Below the pieces are notes generated by a model. That model was not told the origin of the DNA and ran no database searches. It saw only the letters and a list, made by a program, of their open reading frames with translations. DNA of 64,000 nucleotides. It comes from Chelatococcus sambhunathii. Lineage in GTDB: Bacteria; Pseudomonadota; Alphaproteobacteria; Rhizobiales; Beijerinckiaceae. The stretch is from positions 1 through 64,000 of the forward strand of contig NZ_LIOL01000006.1 in NCBI RefSeq assembly GCF_001418005.1. The letters run 5' to 3'. A program made the translations under genes and the position numbers. Positions within the stretch are counted from its first letter, which is position 1. The number at the start of each line of letters is the position of its first letter. This document shows positions 26,913-35,886 of this stretch, piece by piece.

Positions 26913-28316
26913 ATGACAGCGCGCACCCTCTACGACAAGATCTGGGACGATCACGTCGTCGACACCCAGCCCGACGGCACCTGCCTCATCTACATCGACC
27001 GCCACCTCGTGCACGAGGTCACCTCGCCGCAGGCCTTCGAGGGCCTGCGCGTCGCTGGCCGCAAGGTGCGCGCGCCGCAGAAGACACTCGCGGTCGTAGA
27101 CCACAACGTGCCGACCACCGACCGCTCGCACGGCATCGAGGATCCCGAGAGCGCGCTGCAGGTGGCGACGCTCGCCGACAATGCGCGCGACTTCGGCGTC
27201 GAATATTACAACGAGCTCGACCAGCGTCAGGGCATCGTCCACGTCGTCGGCCCCGAACAGGGCTTCACCCTGCCGGGCACCACGATCGTGTGCGGCGACA
27301 GCCACACCTCGACCCACGGCGCCTTCGGCGCCCTCGCCCACGGCATCGGCACCAGCGAGGTGGAGCACGTGCTCGCCACGCAAACGCTGATCCAGAAGAA
27401 GGCGAAGAACATGCTGGTCCAGGTCGACGGCACCCTGCCCGAGGGCGTCACGGCCAAGGACATCATCCTCGCCATCATCGGCGAGATCGGTACCGCCGGC
27501 GGCACCGGCCACGTCATCGAATATGCCGGCGAGGCGATCCGCTCGCTGTCGATGGAAGGCCGCATGACCGTCTGCAACATGTCGATCGAGGGCGGCGCCC
27601 GCGCCGGCCTCGTGGCGCCGGATGAGAAGACCTACGCCTATCTTAAGGACAGGCCGAAGGCCCCGAAGGGCGCGGCCTGGGCCGAGGCCGTGCGTTTCTG
27701 GGAGACGCTGCGGACGGACGAGGGCGCCCATTTCGACGCCGTCATTCGACTCGACGCGGCGAATCTGCCGCCGATCGTCACCTGGGGCACGAGCCCGGAG
27801 GACGTCATCTCGATCAACGGCGTGGTGCCGAACCCGGATGACATCCAGGAGGAGACGAAACGCCAGTCGAAGTGGCGAGCGCTGGAATACATGGGCCTGA
27901 AGCCGGGCACGAAGATCACCGACATCGCGCTCGACCGCGTCTTCATCGGCTCCTGCACCAACGGGCGCATCGAGGATCTGCGCGAGGTGGCGCGCATCGT
28001 CGCTGGCAAGGCAGTCAACCCCAACGTCAACGCCATGATCGTGCCGGGCTCCGGCCTCGTGAAGATGCAGGCGGAGGCCGAGGGTCTCGACAAGATCTTC
28101 AAGGCGGCCGGCTTCGACTGGCGCGAGCCCGGCTGCTCCATGTGCCTGGCCATGAATGCCGACAAGCTGAAGCCCGGCGAGCGCTGCGCCTCCACCTCGA
28201 ACCGCAACTTCGAGGGACGGCAGGGCTTCAAGGGCCGCACCCATCTCGTCTCCCCCGCCATGGCGGCGGCGGCGGCGATCGCGGGCCATTTCGTGGACGT
28301 GCGCAGCTTCGGCTGA
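26913..28316 (+). CDS. leuC: 3-isopropylmalate dehydratase, large subunit
   Basis: A 467-residue aconitase-fold protein that, with LeuD, isomerises 2- to 3-isopropylmalate in leucine synthesis. The three [4Fe-4S] ligands are visible: one cysteine in GSCTNGR near residue 347 and two in [11 protein letters not shown] near 410. The substrate motif [14 protein letters not shown] near 125-138 is also intact. The start at 26913 gives the usual [11 protein letters not shown]; a start six codons upstream is possible. LeuD is encoded about 0.9 kb downstream, separated by two small genes. Confidence 0.97.
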   Translation: MTARTLYDKIWDDHVVDTQPDGTCLIYIDRHLVHEVTSPQAFEGLRVAGRKVRAPQKTLAVVDHNVPTTDRSHGIEDPESALQVATLADNARDFGVEYYNELDQRQGIVHVVGPEQGFTLPGTTIVCGDSHTSTHGAFGALAHGIGTSEVEHVLATQTLIQKKAKNMLVQVDGTLPEGVTAKDIILAIIGEIGTAGGTGHVIEYAGEAIRSLSMEGRMTVCNMSIEGGARAGLVAPDEKTYAYLKDRPKAPKGAAWAEAVRFWETLRTDEGAHFDAVIRLDAANLPPIVTWGTSPEDVISINGVVPNPDDIQEETKRQSKWRALEYMGLKPGTKITDIALDRVFIGSCTNGRIEDLREVARIVAGKAVNPNVNAMIVPGSGLVKMQAEAEGLDKIFKAAGFDWREPGCSMCLAMNADKLKPGERCASTSNRNFEGRQGFKGRTHLVSPAMAAAAAIAGHFVDVRSFG

Positions 28317-28455
28317 GGCCGGCGCGCAGGGGGACGGCCGGGGGCAGGGTCGTCCTCTTGCGAAGGCACGAAAACGATCATGGCGACATCCCGGCCCGCG
28401 ACGCTGCGGTGCAGCGACGCGGGGCGCCGGAAGCGAGGCCTGCAAGGTGGTCGCG

Positions 28456-28710
28456 ATGACAGGCGATGACGAGAAGCGGCAGCGCGAGGCGCGTGACGCA
28501 CTGGACCGGGTGGAGCGGGACAGCGAGACGCTCGCCTCATCCTCCCTCGGCCGCGCGACGCGGCGCCTCGGCGCGCATTTCTCTGGCCGCGACGCGGACC
28601 ATCCGGACGACGACCGCATCGAGGTGTGGGGCAAGCGTATCGGCCGCCTCCTCGGCCTCGTGCTCCTCGTCTATCTCGCCTATGCGCTGATACAACAGCT
28701 GGCACACTGA
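28456..28710 (+). CDS. Small single-pass membrane protein, unknown function
   Basis: An 84-residue protein with a charged N-terminal half (DDEKRQREARDALDRVERD, helical and possibly coiled) and one hydrophobic segment near the C-terminus (LLGLVLLVYLAYALIQQL, about 63-80). The likely ribosome site is AAGGTGG; a GTG nine bases upstream is an alternative start. It lies 3 bp before the metallopeptidase gene, so they are probably co-transcribed. I recognise no family beyond small alphaproteobacterial membrane proteins placed next to leu genes. Confidence 0.7.
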   Translation: MTGDDEKRQREARDALDRVERDSETLASSSLGRATRRLGAHFSGRDADHPDDDRIEVWGKRIGRLLGLVLLVYLAYALIQQLAH

Positions 28711-28713
28711 CCC

Positions 28714-29154
28714 ATGGAAACGGGGCCCATGAGCACGAGCCGGAACACAGACCACCTGCACGGCCTGACGGCCCCGGGCATCGATGCCTTCGAGGACCTC
28801 GCCCAGACGGCTTTCGACGCCCTGCCGGAAGATTTCCGCCGCCTGTGCGACGGCGTCCTCATCCGCGTCGAGGACTTCCCGGACGAGGAAACCATGGAGG
28901 AGATGGGCTGCGAGAGCCCGTTCGACCTCCTCGGCCTCTTTCGCGGCTACGGCCTTGCCCAGCAGGGCGCGGTGCCGATGTCGGGGCAGATGCCCAACAT
29001 GGTCTTCCTCTACCGCCGGCCGATCCTCGACTACTGGGCCGAGCATGAGGAGACGCTCGGCTCCCTCGTCACGCATGTCCTCGTGCACGAAATCGGCCAC
29101 CACTTCGGCCTCTCGGACGAGGACATGGAAGCGATCGAGGCCGCGGCGGGGTGA
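28714..29154 (+). CDS. Zincin-like metallopeptidase family protein
   Basis: A 146-residue protein of the short DUF1025-type metallopeptidase family. The zinc motif HEIGHHFGLSDEDM near residues 125-138 has the HExxH pair and a downstream acidic residue. FPDEETMEEMG and LFRGYG are family features. It is cytosolic, with no signal peptide. An internal ATG five codons on is a possible start. Substrates in this family are not established. It sits between leuC and leuD together with the small membrane protein. Confidence 0.88.
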   Translation: METGPMSTSRNTDHLHGLTAPGIDAFEDLAQTAFDALPEDFRRLCDGVLIRVEDFPDEETMEEMGCESPFDLLGLFRGYGLAQQGAVPMSGQMPNMVFLYRRPILDYWAEHEETLGSLVTHVLVHEIGHHFGLSDEDMEAIEAAAG

Positions 29155-29257
29155 CCGGCGCGGCCGCCGGCTGCGCTAGGCGCGCCAGGCCGGCTTTGGT
29201 ATGACACTGGGCAAACAAGGTCGCCGCGGCGGCCGCAGACGGACAGAAGAGCGAAAG

Positions 29258-29863
29258 ATGGAGAAGTTCACCACCCTGACGGGCGTCGCGGCGCCGCTCG
29301 AGATCGTCAATGTCGACACCGACATGATCATCCCGAAGCAGTATCTGAAGACCATCAAGCGCACAGGCCTCGGCAAGGGTCTGTTCGCGGAGATGCGCTA
29401 TAAGGAGGACGGTTCGGAGAATCCCGACTTCGTGCTCAACAAGCCTGCCTACCGCAAGGCGCAGATCCTTGTCGCGGGCGACAACTTCGGCTGCGGTTCC
29501 TCGCGCGAGCATGCGCCGTGGGCACTGCTCGACTTCGGCATCCGCTGCGTGATCTCCACCTCGTTCGCCGACATCTTTTACAACAACTGCTTCAAGAACG
29601 GCATCCTGCCCATTACGGTGTCACCGGAAGACCTCGACAAGCTGATGGACGACGCCCGCCGCGGCGCCAACGCGACGCTGACCATCGACCTCGAGGCGCA
29701 GGAGATCCGCGGACCGGACGGGGGCAAGGTCAGTTTCGAGATCGACGCCTTCCGCAAGCACTGCCTGCTCAACGGGCTCGACGACATCGGGCTCACCATG
29801 GAGAAGGCCCCGAGCATCGAGGCCTACGAGAAGAAGACTGCGACCGTGCATCCCTGGCTCTGA
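29258..29863 (+). CDS. leuD: 3-isopropylmalate dehydratase, small subunit
   Basis: A 201-residue swivelling-domain partner of LeuC. Typical motifs are [16 protein letters not shown] near residue 20, the substrate loop [17 protein letters not shown] near 72-88, and NCFKNGILP near 112. The start at 29258 gives the normal MEKFTTLTG. It lies about 100 bp after the metallopeptidase gene. Confidence 0.97.
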   Translation: MEKFTTLTGVAAPLEIVNVDTDMIIPKQYLKTIKRTGLGKGLFAEMRYKEDGSENPDFVLNKPAYRKAQILVAGDNFGCGSSREHAPWALLDFGIRCVISTSFADIFYNNCFKNGILPITVSPEDLDKLMDDARRGANATLTIDLEAQEIRGPDGGKVSFEIDAFRKHCLLNGLDDIGLTMEKAPSIEAYEKKTATVHPWL

Positions 29864-29991
29864 GAGGGGCGCGAGGGGCGGCGACGTGAGAGGCGGCGGC
29901 TCCCTCTTTCAGCAAGCGCGAAGAGAATTTGCCACGAGCCCGGCCTGTCCGGGTTCTCAACCTGTCTCGACGAACAGCGGAGACGGACGGC

Positions 29992-30618
29992 ATGAACCTC
30001 GACACCTACCTCGTCTTCCTGCCGGCCTGCTTTGCCATCAACATGGCCTTCGGACCGAACAACCTGCTCTCGCTGACCAACGGCGCACGCGAAGGGGTCT
30101 GGCGCGCCACCGCCGCGGCCGGCGGGCGGCTCGTCGCCTTCGCCATCATGATCGTCATCGCCGCGCTCGGCCTCGGCGCGGTGCTGGCGACGTCGGAGAT
30201 GCTGTTCAGCGTCGTCAAATGGGCGGGCGCAGCCTATCTCGTCTATCTGGGCTTCCGCCTGTTGCGCGCCGGCGCTCCCGAGCTCACGACGCTCGAGACG
30301 AGCGCGCGCACGCCGCTCGGCCGGCTGGCGCTGCAGGAATTCTGGGTGGCCGCCGGCAACCCGAAAGCGATCCTCGTCTTCACCGCCTTCTTCCCGCAGT
30401 TCCTCGACAGTGGCAATCATGCGCTGAGTTTCCTTGTCATGGGCGCGACCTTCATCGCGCTTGAGGTCGTCGCCATCGCCGCCTATGCCGCCTTCGGCGG
30501 GCGCCTGCGCTCCCTGACGCGTGGGCGACGGGCGCTGAAGCTCTTCAACCGCGTCAGCGGCAGTCTGATGATCGGCTTCGGCATCATGCTGGCGCTGACC
30601 CGCCGCCCCACCGCCTGA
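29992..30618 (+). CDS. LysE/RhtB-family amino-acid exporter
   Basis: A 208-residue inner-membrane protein with about six helices. It begins with the family pattern (FLPACFAINMAFGPNNLLSLTNGAREG, residues 9-35) and contains the middle segment WAGAAYLVYLGFRLLR and the NPKAILVFTAFFPQF motif near 124-140. Members export amino acids such as threonine, homoserine, lysine or leucine. The start at 29992 follows CGGAGACG. It lies after leuD, so an overflow role for branched-chain amino acids or their precursors is plausible but unproven. Confidence 0.93.
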   Translation: MNLDTYLVFLPACFAINMAFGPNNLLSLTNGAREGVWRATAAAGGRLVAFAIMIVIAALGLGAVLATSEMLFSVVKWAGAAYLVYLGFRLLRAGAPELTTLETSARTPLGRLALQEFWVAAGNPKAILVFTAFFPQFLDSGNHALSFLVMGATFIALEVVAIAAYAAFGGRLRSLTRGRRALKLFNRVSGSLMIGFGIMLALTRRPTA

Positions 30619-30643
30619 CCCCCGATACGAGAGGACCATCCGC

Positions 30644-31033
30644 ATGACGCGGCGGCTGATCTCCACCGGCTCTCCCTTCGAAAGAGCCTACGGCTATTCG
30701 CGTGCCGTGATCGACGAGCCCTTCGCCTTCGTCGCCGGCACGACCGGCTACGACTACGCGACGATGGCGATGCCGGAGGATGCGGCCGCGCAGGCGCGCA
30801 ACTGCTGGGCGACCATCGCACGCACGCTGGAGGAGGCCGGCCTCTCCCTCGCCGACATCGTGCGCGCCACCTATTACGTCACCGATGTCGCCCATGCCGA
30901 GCCGCTGCTCACGGTCTGTGGTGAAGTGCTGGCCGACGTGCGCCCGGCCGCGACGCTCCTCGTCGTCGCTGGCCTGCTGAAGCCCGAAATGAAGGTCGAG
31001 ATCGAGGTAACGGCACTGAAGCGCCGCACCTGA
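30644..31033 (+). CDS. RidA-family protein in the leu region
   Basis: A 129-residue member of the RidA/YjgF group. It has VAGTTGYD near residue 30 and a C-terminal segment (LLKPEMKVEIEVTALKR) where the canonical substrate Arg would be replaced. Its start follows GAGAGGA. It lies 25 bp after the LysE-type exporter. RidA enzymes protect PLP enzymes and branched-chain synthesis from 2-aminoacrylate, so its place among leu genes makes sense. Its exact subgroup is uncertain. Confidence 0.88.
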   Translation: MTRRLISTGSPFERAYGYSRAVIDEPFAFVAGTTGYDYATMAMPEDAAAQARNCWATIARTLEEAGLSLADIVRATYYVTDVAHAEPLLTVCGEVLADVRPAATLLVVAGLLKPEMKVEIEVTALKRRT

Positions 31034-31054
31034 CGACGAAACGGAGCCCCACCC

Positions 31055-31450
31055 GTGGCCAAAGCCATCCACACCATGATCCGCGTGCTCGACGAGGCGC
31101 GCTCTGTCGCCTTCTACGAGACGGCCTTCGGCCTCAAGATCGCCGACCGCTTCGTCTTCGACGGCTTCACGCTCGTCTACCTGCGCAATGCCGAGGCCGA
31201 TTTCGAGGTCGAGCTCACCGTCAACCACGGCCGCAGCGAGCCCTATGCGCTCGGGGACGGCTACGGCCACCTCGCCGTCGCGGTCGAGGATCTCGACGCC
31301 GAGCATGCCCGCTTCACCGACGCCGGCCTCACGCCCCAGCCGGTCAAGGAGTTTTTCCGCGACGGGGCGCTGATGGCGCGCTTCTTCTTCGTCACCGATC
31401 CGGACGGCTACAAGATCGAGGTGCTCGAGCGCCACGGCCGCTATCGCTGA
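31055..31450 (+). CDS. Glyoxalase I-type (VOC-fold) protein
   Basis: A 131-residue vicinal-oxygen-chelate protein similar to lactoylglutathione lyase. The metal ligands fit: His near residue 6 (AIHTMIRV), Glu near 50 (FEVELTVN), His in YGHLAVAVED near 70, and Glu in GYKIEVLE near 122. The enzyme would isomerise the methylglyoxal-glutathione adduct. It starts with GTG behind GGAG and lies 21 bp after the RidA gene. It could also act on another small substrate, but the four ligands favour true glyoxalase I. Confidence 0.88.
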   Translation: MAKAIHTMIRVLDEARSVAFYETAFGLKIADRFVFDGFTLVYLRNAEADFEVELTVNHGRSEPYALGDGYGHLAVAVEDLDAEHARFTDAGLTPQPVKEFFRDGALMARFFFVTDPDGYKIEVLERHGRYR

Positions 31451-31555
31451 GCGGGCCGGCCGGCGCGAGCCATGCGCCGGAACGCCTTGCCAAACCCGCA
31501 CCCGCGCAGCAAAAGGCTGCGCGACCCATCTCATTCCGCGCAACACGAGGGCATC

Positions 31556-32668
31556 ATGGCGTCCTACAATCTCCTTCTCCTCCCCGGCGACGGCATCGGC
31601 CCCGAGGTCATGGCCGAGGTCGAGAAACTCGTCGGCTGGTTCACGAAGACCGGCATCGCCCGCTTCGAGACGGAGAAGGACCTCGTCGGCGGCTGCGCCT
31701 ATGATGCGCATGGCGTCGCCATCACCGACGCCGCCATGGACCGCGCGCAGGCGGCGGACGCCGTGCTCTTCGGCGCCGTCGGCGGGCCGAAGTGGGACAA
31801 GGTGGCCTACGAGCACCGCCCCGAGGCGGGCCTCCTGCGCCTGCGCAAGGAGCTCGGCCTGTTCGCCAACCTGCGCCCGGCCATCTGCTATCCGGCCCTG
31901 GCCGATGCCTCGTCGTTGAAGCGCGAGCTGGTCGAGGGGCTCGACATCGTCATCGTGCGCGAGCTCACCGGCGGCGTCTATTTCGGCGAGCCGAAGGAGA
32001 TCGTGACGCTGGAGAGCGGCGAGAAGCGCGCCGTCGACACGCAGCTCTACACGACCCATGAGATCGAGCGCATCGCCCGCGTCGCCTTCGAGCTCGCCAA
32101 GGTGCGCCGCAACAAGGCCTCCTCGGCCGAGAAGCGCAACGTCATGCGCACCGGCGTGCTGTGGAACGAGGTCGTCACCCGCGTCCACAAGAACGAGTAT
32201 CCGGGCGTGGAGCTGGAGCACGTGCTCGCCGACAACTGCGGCATGCAGCTGGTGCGCAACCCGAAGCAGTACGACGTCATCGTCACCGACAACCTGTTCG
32301 GCGACATCCTGTCCGATGTGGCGGCCATGCTGACCGGCTCGCTCGGCATGCTGCCGTCGGCCTCGCTCGGCGCCGAGGATCCCGCGACCGGCAAGCGCAA
32401 GGCCCTCTACGAGCCCGTGCACGGCTCGGCCCCCGACATCGCCGGCAAGGGCCTTGCCAACCCGATCGCCATGATCGGCTCCTTCGCCATGGCGCTGCGT
32501 TATTCCTTCAGCCTCGTGAAAGAAGCCGACATGCTGGAGAAGGCCGTCGCCAACGTCCTCGACGGCGGCCTGCGCACCAAGGACATCGCCGGGCCTGGCG
32601 TCAATGCCGCGGGCACCGGCGAGGTGGGCGACGCTATCGTTAGGGAAATGGAAAAGCTCGCCGGCTGA
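31556..32668 (+). CDS. leuB: 3-isopropylmalate dehydrogenase
   Basis: A 370-residue member of the isocitrate/isopropylmalate dehydrogenase family; it oxidises and decarboxylates 3-isopropylmalate with NAD. It shows [12 protein letters not shown] at the N-terminus, the substrate-arginine segment [16 protein letters not shown] near 88-103, the metal aspartates in [15 protein letters not shown] near 240, and the NAD motif [15 protein letters not shown] near 285. The start at 31556 follows ACGAGGG. A strong terminator follows. Confidence 0.97.
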   Translation: MASYNLLLLPGDGIGPEVMAEVEKLVGWFTKTGIARFETEKDLVGGCAYDAHGVAITDAAMDRAQAADAVLFGAVGGPKWDKVAYEHRPEAGLLRLRKELGLFANLRPAICYPALADASSLKRELVEGLDIVIVRELTGGVYFGEPKEIVTLESGEKRAVDTQLYTTHEIERIARVAFELAKVRRNKASSAEKRNVMRTGVLWNEVVTRVHKNEYPGVELEHVLADNCGMQLVRNPKQYDVIVTDNLFGDILSDVAAMLTGSLGMLPSASLGAEDPATGKRKALYEPVHGSAPDIAGKGLANPIAMIGSFAMALRYSFSLVKEADMLEKAVANVLDGGLRTKDIAGPGVNAAGTGEVGDAIVREMEKLAG

Positions 32669-32692
32669 GGCCGGACGCAGCCTGCAACGACG

Positions 32693-32719
32693 AAGCCCGG
32701 CCGTCCGGCCGGGCTTTTT
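32693..32719 (+). terminator. Rho-independent terminator of leuB
   Basis: AAGCCCGGCCG and CGGCCGGGCTT form an 11-bp near-perfect stem with a tiny loop, followed by TTTTT. It lies 25 bp after the leuB stop and just before a repeat copy. Confidence 0.9.
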
Positions 32720-32755
32720 CGTTGTCTCTATCTTAGCGGCAAGGAACTTGCGTGC

Positions 32756-32844
32756 GCCATGGCCCGGCTTGTCCCGGCCGTCCACGCCGTCGATCTTGCT
32801 TGAGCTTTCAAGGCGTGGATGCCCACGACAAGCGCGGGCATGAC
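32756..32844 (+). repeat. Dispersed two-hairpin repeat, copy C
   Basis: The first arm is GGCCCGGCTTGTCCCGGCC, followed by GTCCACGCC, a variable centre, AAGGCGTGGAT and the second arm GCCCACGACAAGCGCGGGC ending CATGAC. The orientation is opposite to copies A and B. It lies between the leuB terminator and the end of a convergent small gene. Confidence 0.83.
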
Positions 32845-32851
32845 GCCCCCC

Positions 32852-33151
32852 TCAGCGCGACGCCTGGAAGTCAATCGCGCCGAAGGGATTGCGACCGCCG
32901 CCGATGCGCGGGGGCAGCACGGTGGAGCCGAATTTCTCCTGCACGTTGGCATAGACGGGCGAGGCATGGCTTTGGCCCGAGAGCACGTAGTTTGACATGG
33001 ACCCGACCGGCACGACCTTGCCGGGATCGAGATAGCTGCGCGGCGTCACCGTGATGGTGCGCACGCGGCTCTGGGCGTATGCCTCACCGGCGACGGCAAG
33101 ACAGGAGGCCGCCATGGCAGCGGCCGACAGGATGATGGTGAGATGACGCAT
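32852..33151 (-). CDS. Small secreted protein, unknown function
   Basis: A 99-residue protein with a clear signal peptide (MRHLTIILSAAAMAASCLAV, cleavage near AYAQS). The mature part (about 72 residues) contains RSYLDPGKVVPVGSMSNYVL and a C-terminal PPRIGGGRNPFGAIDF. It is probably periplasmic. No family or catalytic motif was recognised. It stands alone, with a small gap upstream. Confidence 0.75.
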   Translation of the reverse strand: MRHLTIILSAAAMAASCLAVAGEAYAQSRVRTITVTPRSYLDPGKVVPVGSMSNYVLSGQSHASPVYANVQEKFGSTVLPPRIGGGRNPFGAIDFQASR

Positions 33152-33278
33152 GGTGCTGAACCTTCGCTTGCCATATCGGCGCGGCCATTAGTCACAGAAT
33201 AGCATAACGGCCCGTGAAGGGCGCCGCCGCCGACCATCACACGCCCGTCCCGGCGCTCAACTTGCGGTGACGGGCGGC

Positions 33279-34256
33279 TCACGTGCGCCCGAAGGAGGCC
33301 GGCCGGACCGGCGGCAAGGGCACGTCGGCCGAGGTCGCGAGCAGTTCCGCGATACCATCGGCCGCCAGCGCCTCCTCCGCCACGCGCGGCGCAGCGCCGC
33401 AGGTGGCGGCCGGCCTTGCCGCATGGAACAGAGCCTTCAGGCCTCCGTCATCAAGCGAGGCGGCCGGCTCGAGGCCGTCGATGACGCAGCGCAAGGCGGC
33501 GTCGGCGCGCGGCCTGTCATCGGCGCCGCAGACCCAGCCGCTGAGGCGGAGGGCTGGTGCAGCATGCAGCAGGCGAAAGGCGGAGCAACTGCGCACGACG
33601 CCATGGCCGACCAGCTGCGCTTCCGCAACCTCCATGGTGCCCAGCTTCGTCGTGACACCACGCGGCACCGACGTGCGGGAGACGGCGAGTCCCGCCTCCG
33701 AAGCGGCCCGCACCATGTCGACGAAGAAACTGGACGGAGTGCCCGCCTCCCCGCCCGGCCGATAGACCGACAGGCGCAGATGCGGGCCCGGCGTCGCGAA
33801 ACGCCCGATGCCGATAATATCCTCCTGCCCGCCGAGGCCGTGATGCTGGGCCTCGTAGCTGCGTTCCCTGTCGCCGAAGCCGGGGCCGATGCCCGAGGCC
33901 GCGAGCGAGAACACGGGCACGGGCGCGCTCGCGCGGATCCAGATGGGGCGCGCCACGGCGGCGTCGAGGCCGGGCGTCGCCGGCACCGCTGCATCCTCCG
34001 CGAGCCTGACGTCCGCCTGTGCGTCACCGACTCCGGCGCCGTCAGGCCCCTTCGCGGCCTGAAGGACATAGGCGCCGCCGGCAAGGGCGACGACGAACAG
34101 CCCGGACAGGAGCGTGCGCTTCAGGCGCGCCGCGGCACTGCGCCGCGGCCGCCGGCGCACCGGCCGGTCCAATTCCTCGTAGAGCCTGTCGCCTGACGAC
34201 AGGTGCGGCATGGGCGGCCCCGCCGCACGGCCTTGGTGATATCGCGTCATGGACAC
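33279..34256 (-). CDS. Hypothetical membrane-anchored protein
   Basis: A 325-residue protein with an Arg-rich cytoplasmic N-terminus (SSGDRLYEELDRPVRRRPRR), one membrane helix (TLLSGLFVVALAGGAYVLQA, about 48-67), and a large periplasmic part. The region from about 130 contains SFFVDMVRAASEAGLAVSR and several cysteines (SCSAF, GWVCG, LRCVI, ATCG) that could form disulfides. Similar one-helix proteins of unknown role are common in Hyphomicrobiales, but I cannot name a family. An internal methionine near residue 16 is an alternative start. Confidence 0.75.
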   Translation of the reverse strand: MSMTRYHQGRAAGPPMPHLSSGDRLYEELDRPVRRRPRRSAAARLKRTLLSGLFVVALAGGAYVLQAAKGPDGAGVGDAQADVRLAEDAAVPATPGLDAAVARPIWIRASAPVPVFSLAASGIGPGFGDRERSYEAQHHGLGGQEDIIGIGRFATPGPHLRLSVYRPGGEAGTPSSFFVDMVRAASEAGLAVSRTSVPRGVTTKLGTMEVAEAQLVGHGVVRSCSAFRLLHAAPALRLSGWVCGADDRPRADAALRCVIDGLEPAASLDDGGLKALFHAARPAATCGAAPRVAEEALAADGIAELLATSADVPLPPVRPASFGRT

Positions 34257-34692
34257 GCTCCCTGCCCTTCTGTTGCCGAAGGTTTTCCGGTGTCGTAGCG
34301 GACAAGGCTCACCGCATATGCCTGACCATCAGTTACCGCCACGCGGCCATCTCCAAGGAGAGTCAACGACCCGTTGACGGGTAGCCGCCTGCAGTAACGT
34401 TAACGGGCCGCGCCGTGCATCCACGTCGCGCTTGACAGGACACGCCCGCCGTGGTGCAGAGACGGGTGCGGCTCGCTCTCGTTCGGCCGCGACTGGAACC
34501 GACGGACTTTCCATGGCTTCGCTGCTTGCGCTCAGCACGCTGACGAAAACGAAAGCCACGCTGACGGCCAAAACGGCCGGCTGACAGTCCGCTCGTCCCC
34601 CCGGTCCTCTCCCCACGGGGCGAGAGGAGGCGCCCGAGACGGTGCACGACGTCCAAAGGGGGGAGAAGCGAGAAGTTCGAGGAGACAACGTG
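34257..34692. other. Divergent gap upstream of asd
   Basis: No gene was supported here. The gap holds a palindrome at 34364-34380 and a strong hairpin at 34605-34628 (TCCTCTCCCC against GGGGCGAGAGGA with one bulged base), 65 bp before asd. No T-run follows the hairpin. This sort of C/G-rich stem also occurs in the other ABC-operon gap. Confidence 0.45.
34364..34380. promoter_or_regulatory. Candidate operator upstream of asd
   Basis: GTCAACG-ACC-CGTTGAC is a perfect 7-bp inverted repeat with a 3-bp spacer. Its right arm overlaps a possible -35 hexamer (TTGACG at 34376-34381). No regulator gene is adjacent. It could control asd or the divergent membrane protein. Confidence 0.35.
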
Positions 34693-35727
34693 ATGGGTTT
34701 CAAGGTCGCTGTCGTCGGCGCCACCGGCAATGTGGGCCGGGAGATGCTCGACATCCTGGCCGAGCGCGCCTTTCCGGCCGACGAGGTCGTGCCGCTCGCC
34801 TCGCGCCGCAGCATCGGGCAGGAGGTCTCCTACGGCGACAAGACGCTGAAGGTGAAGGACCTCGCGACCTACGACTTCTCCGATGTCGACATCTGCCTGA
34901 TGTCGGCCGGCGGCGATGTGGCGCGCGAATGGGCGCCGAAGATCGGCGCCCAGGGCGTCGTGGTCATCGATAATTCCTCGGCCTTCCGCTACGACGCCGA
35001 CGTGCCGCTGATCGTGCCCGAGGTGAATGCCGATGCCGTCGCGGGCTTCACCAAGCGCAACATCATCGCCAATCCGAACTGCTCGACGGCGCAGCTCGTC
35101 GTGGCGCTGAAGCCGCTGCATGATGCCGCCGGCATCAAGCGCGTGGTCGTGTCGACCTACCAGTCGGTCTCCGGCGCCGGCAAGGAGGGCATGGACGAGC
35201 TCTTCGACCAGACGCGCGCCATCTTCTCGGCCGGCGAGGTGAAGAACAACAAGTTCACCAAGCGCATCGCCTTCAACCTCATCCCCCATATCGACGTGTT
35301 CATGGAGGACGGGTTCACGAAGGAAGAGTGGAAGATGACGGCCGAGACGAAGAAGATCCTCGACCCGAAGATCAAGCTTACCGCCACCTGCGTGCGCGTG
35401 CCGGTGTTCATCGGCCATTCGGAGGCCGTGAACATCGAGTTCGAGAAGCCGATCACGGCTGACGAGGCGCGCGACATCCTGCGCTCGGCCCCCGGCTGCC
35501 TCGTCGTCGACAAGCGGGAGCCCGGCGGCTACATCACACCGCACGAGGCGGCGGGCGAGGACGCCACCTATATCAGCCGCATCCGCGAGGACGGCACTGT
35601 GGAGAATGGCCTCGCCATGTGGATCGTCTCCGACAACCTGCGCAAGGGTGCAGCCCTCAACGCGGTGCAAATCGCCGAGTGCCTCGCCAACCGCAAGCTG
35701 ATCACAGCCAAGAAGAAGGCGGCCTGA
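34693..35727 (+). CDS. asd: Aspartate-semialdehyde dehydrogenase
   Basis: A 344-residue enzyme that reduces aspartyl phosphate to the semialdehyde, the branch point to lysine, diaminopimelate, methionine and threonine. The NADP motif is VAVVGATGNVGREML near residue 5, the catalytic cysteine lies in NPNCSTAQLV near residue 130, and QSVSGAGKEG near 157 is the family pattern. The start at 34693 follows GAGGAGA. It works with lysC, which is encoded at the right end of the window. Confidence 0.97.
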   Translation: MGFKVAVVGATGNVGREMLDILAERAFPADEVVPLASRRSIGQEVSYGDKTLKVKDLATYDFSDVDICLMSAGGDVAREWAPKIGAQGVVVIDNSSAFRYDADVPLIVPEVNADAVAGFTKRNIIANPNCSTAQLVVALKPLHDAAGIKRVVVSTYQSVSGAGKEGMDELFDQTRAIFSAGEVKNNKFTKRIAFNLIPHIDVFMEDGFTKEEWKMTAETKKILDPKIKLTATCVRVPVFIGHSEAVNIEFEKPITADEARDILRSAPGCLVVDKREPGGYITPHEAAGEDATYISRIREDGTVENGLAMWIVSDNLRKGAALNAVQIAECLANRKLITAKKKAA

Positions 35728-35786
35728 CCGGGCACTCGCGCGACGGCGCGCATGCCGTTGCCTGTTCAATGACCACTGATCTTTTC

Positions 35787-35875
35787 GTCATGGCCGGGCT
35801 TGTCCCGGCCATCCATGTCTTTGAGCCTTGCGCACCCGTCCTGGCGTGGATGCCCGCGACAGGCGCGGGCATGAC
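35787..35875 (+). repeat. Dispersed two-hairpin repeat, copy D
   Basis: The cleanest copy. GTCATGGCCGGGCTTGTCCC opens it with hairpin GGCCGGG-CTTGT-CCCGGCC. The second hairpin is GCCCGCG-ACAGG-CGCGGGC, and CATGAC closes it. The inner ATCCATG/GCGTGGAT pair is slightly degenerate. It lies between the convergent asd and carbonic anhydrase genes. Confidence 0.9.
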
Positions 35876-35886
35876 GGCGGTCTTTC

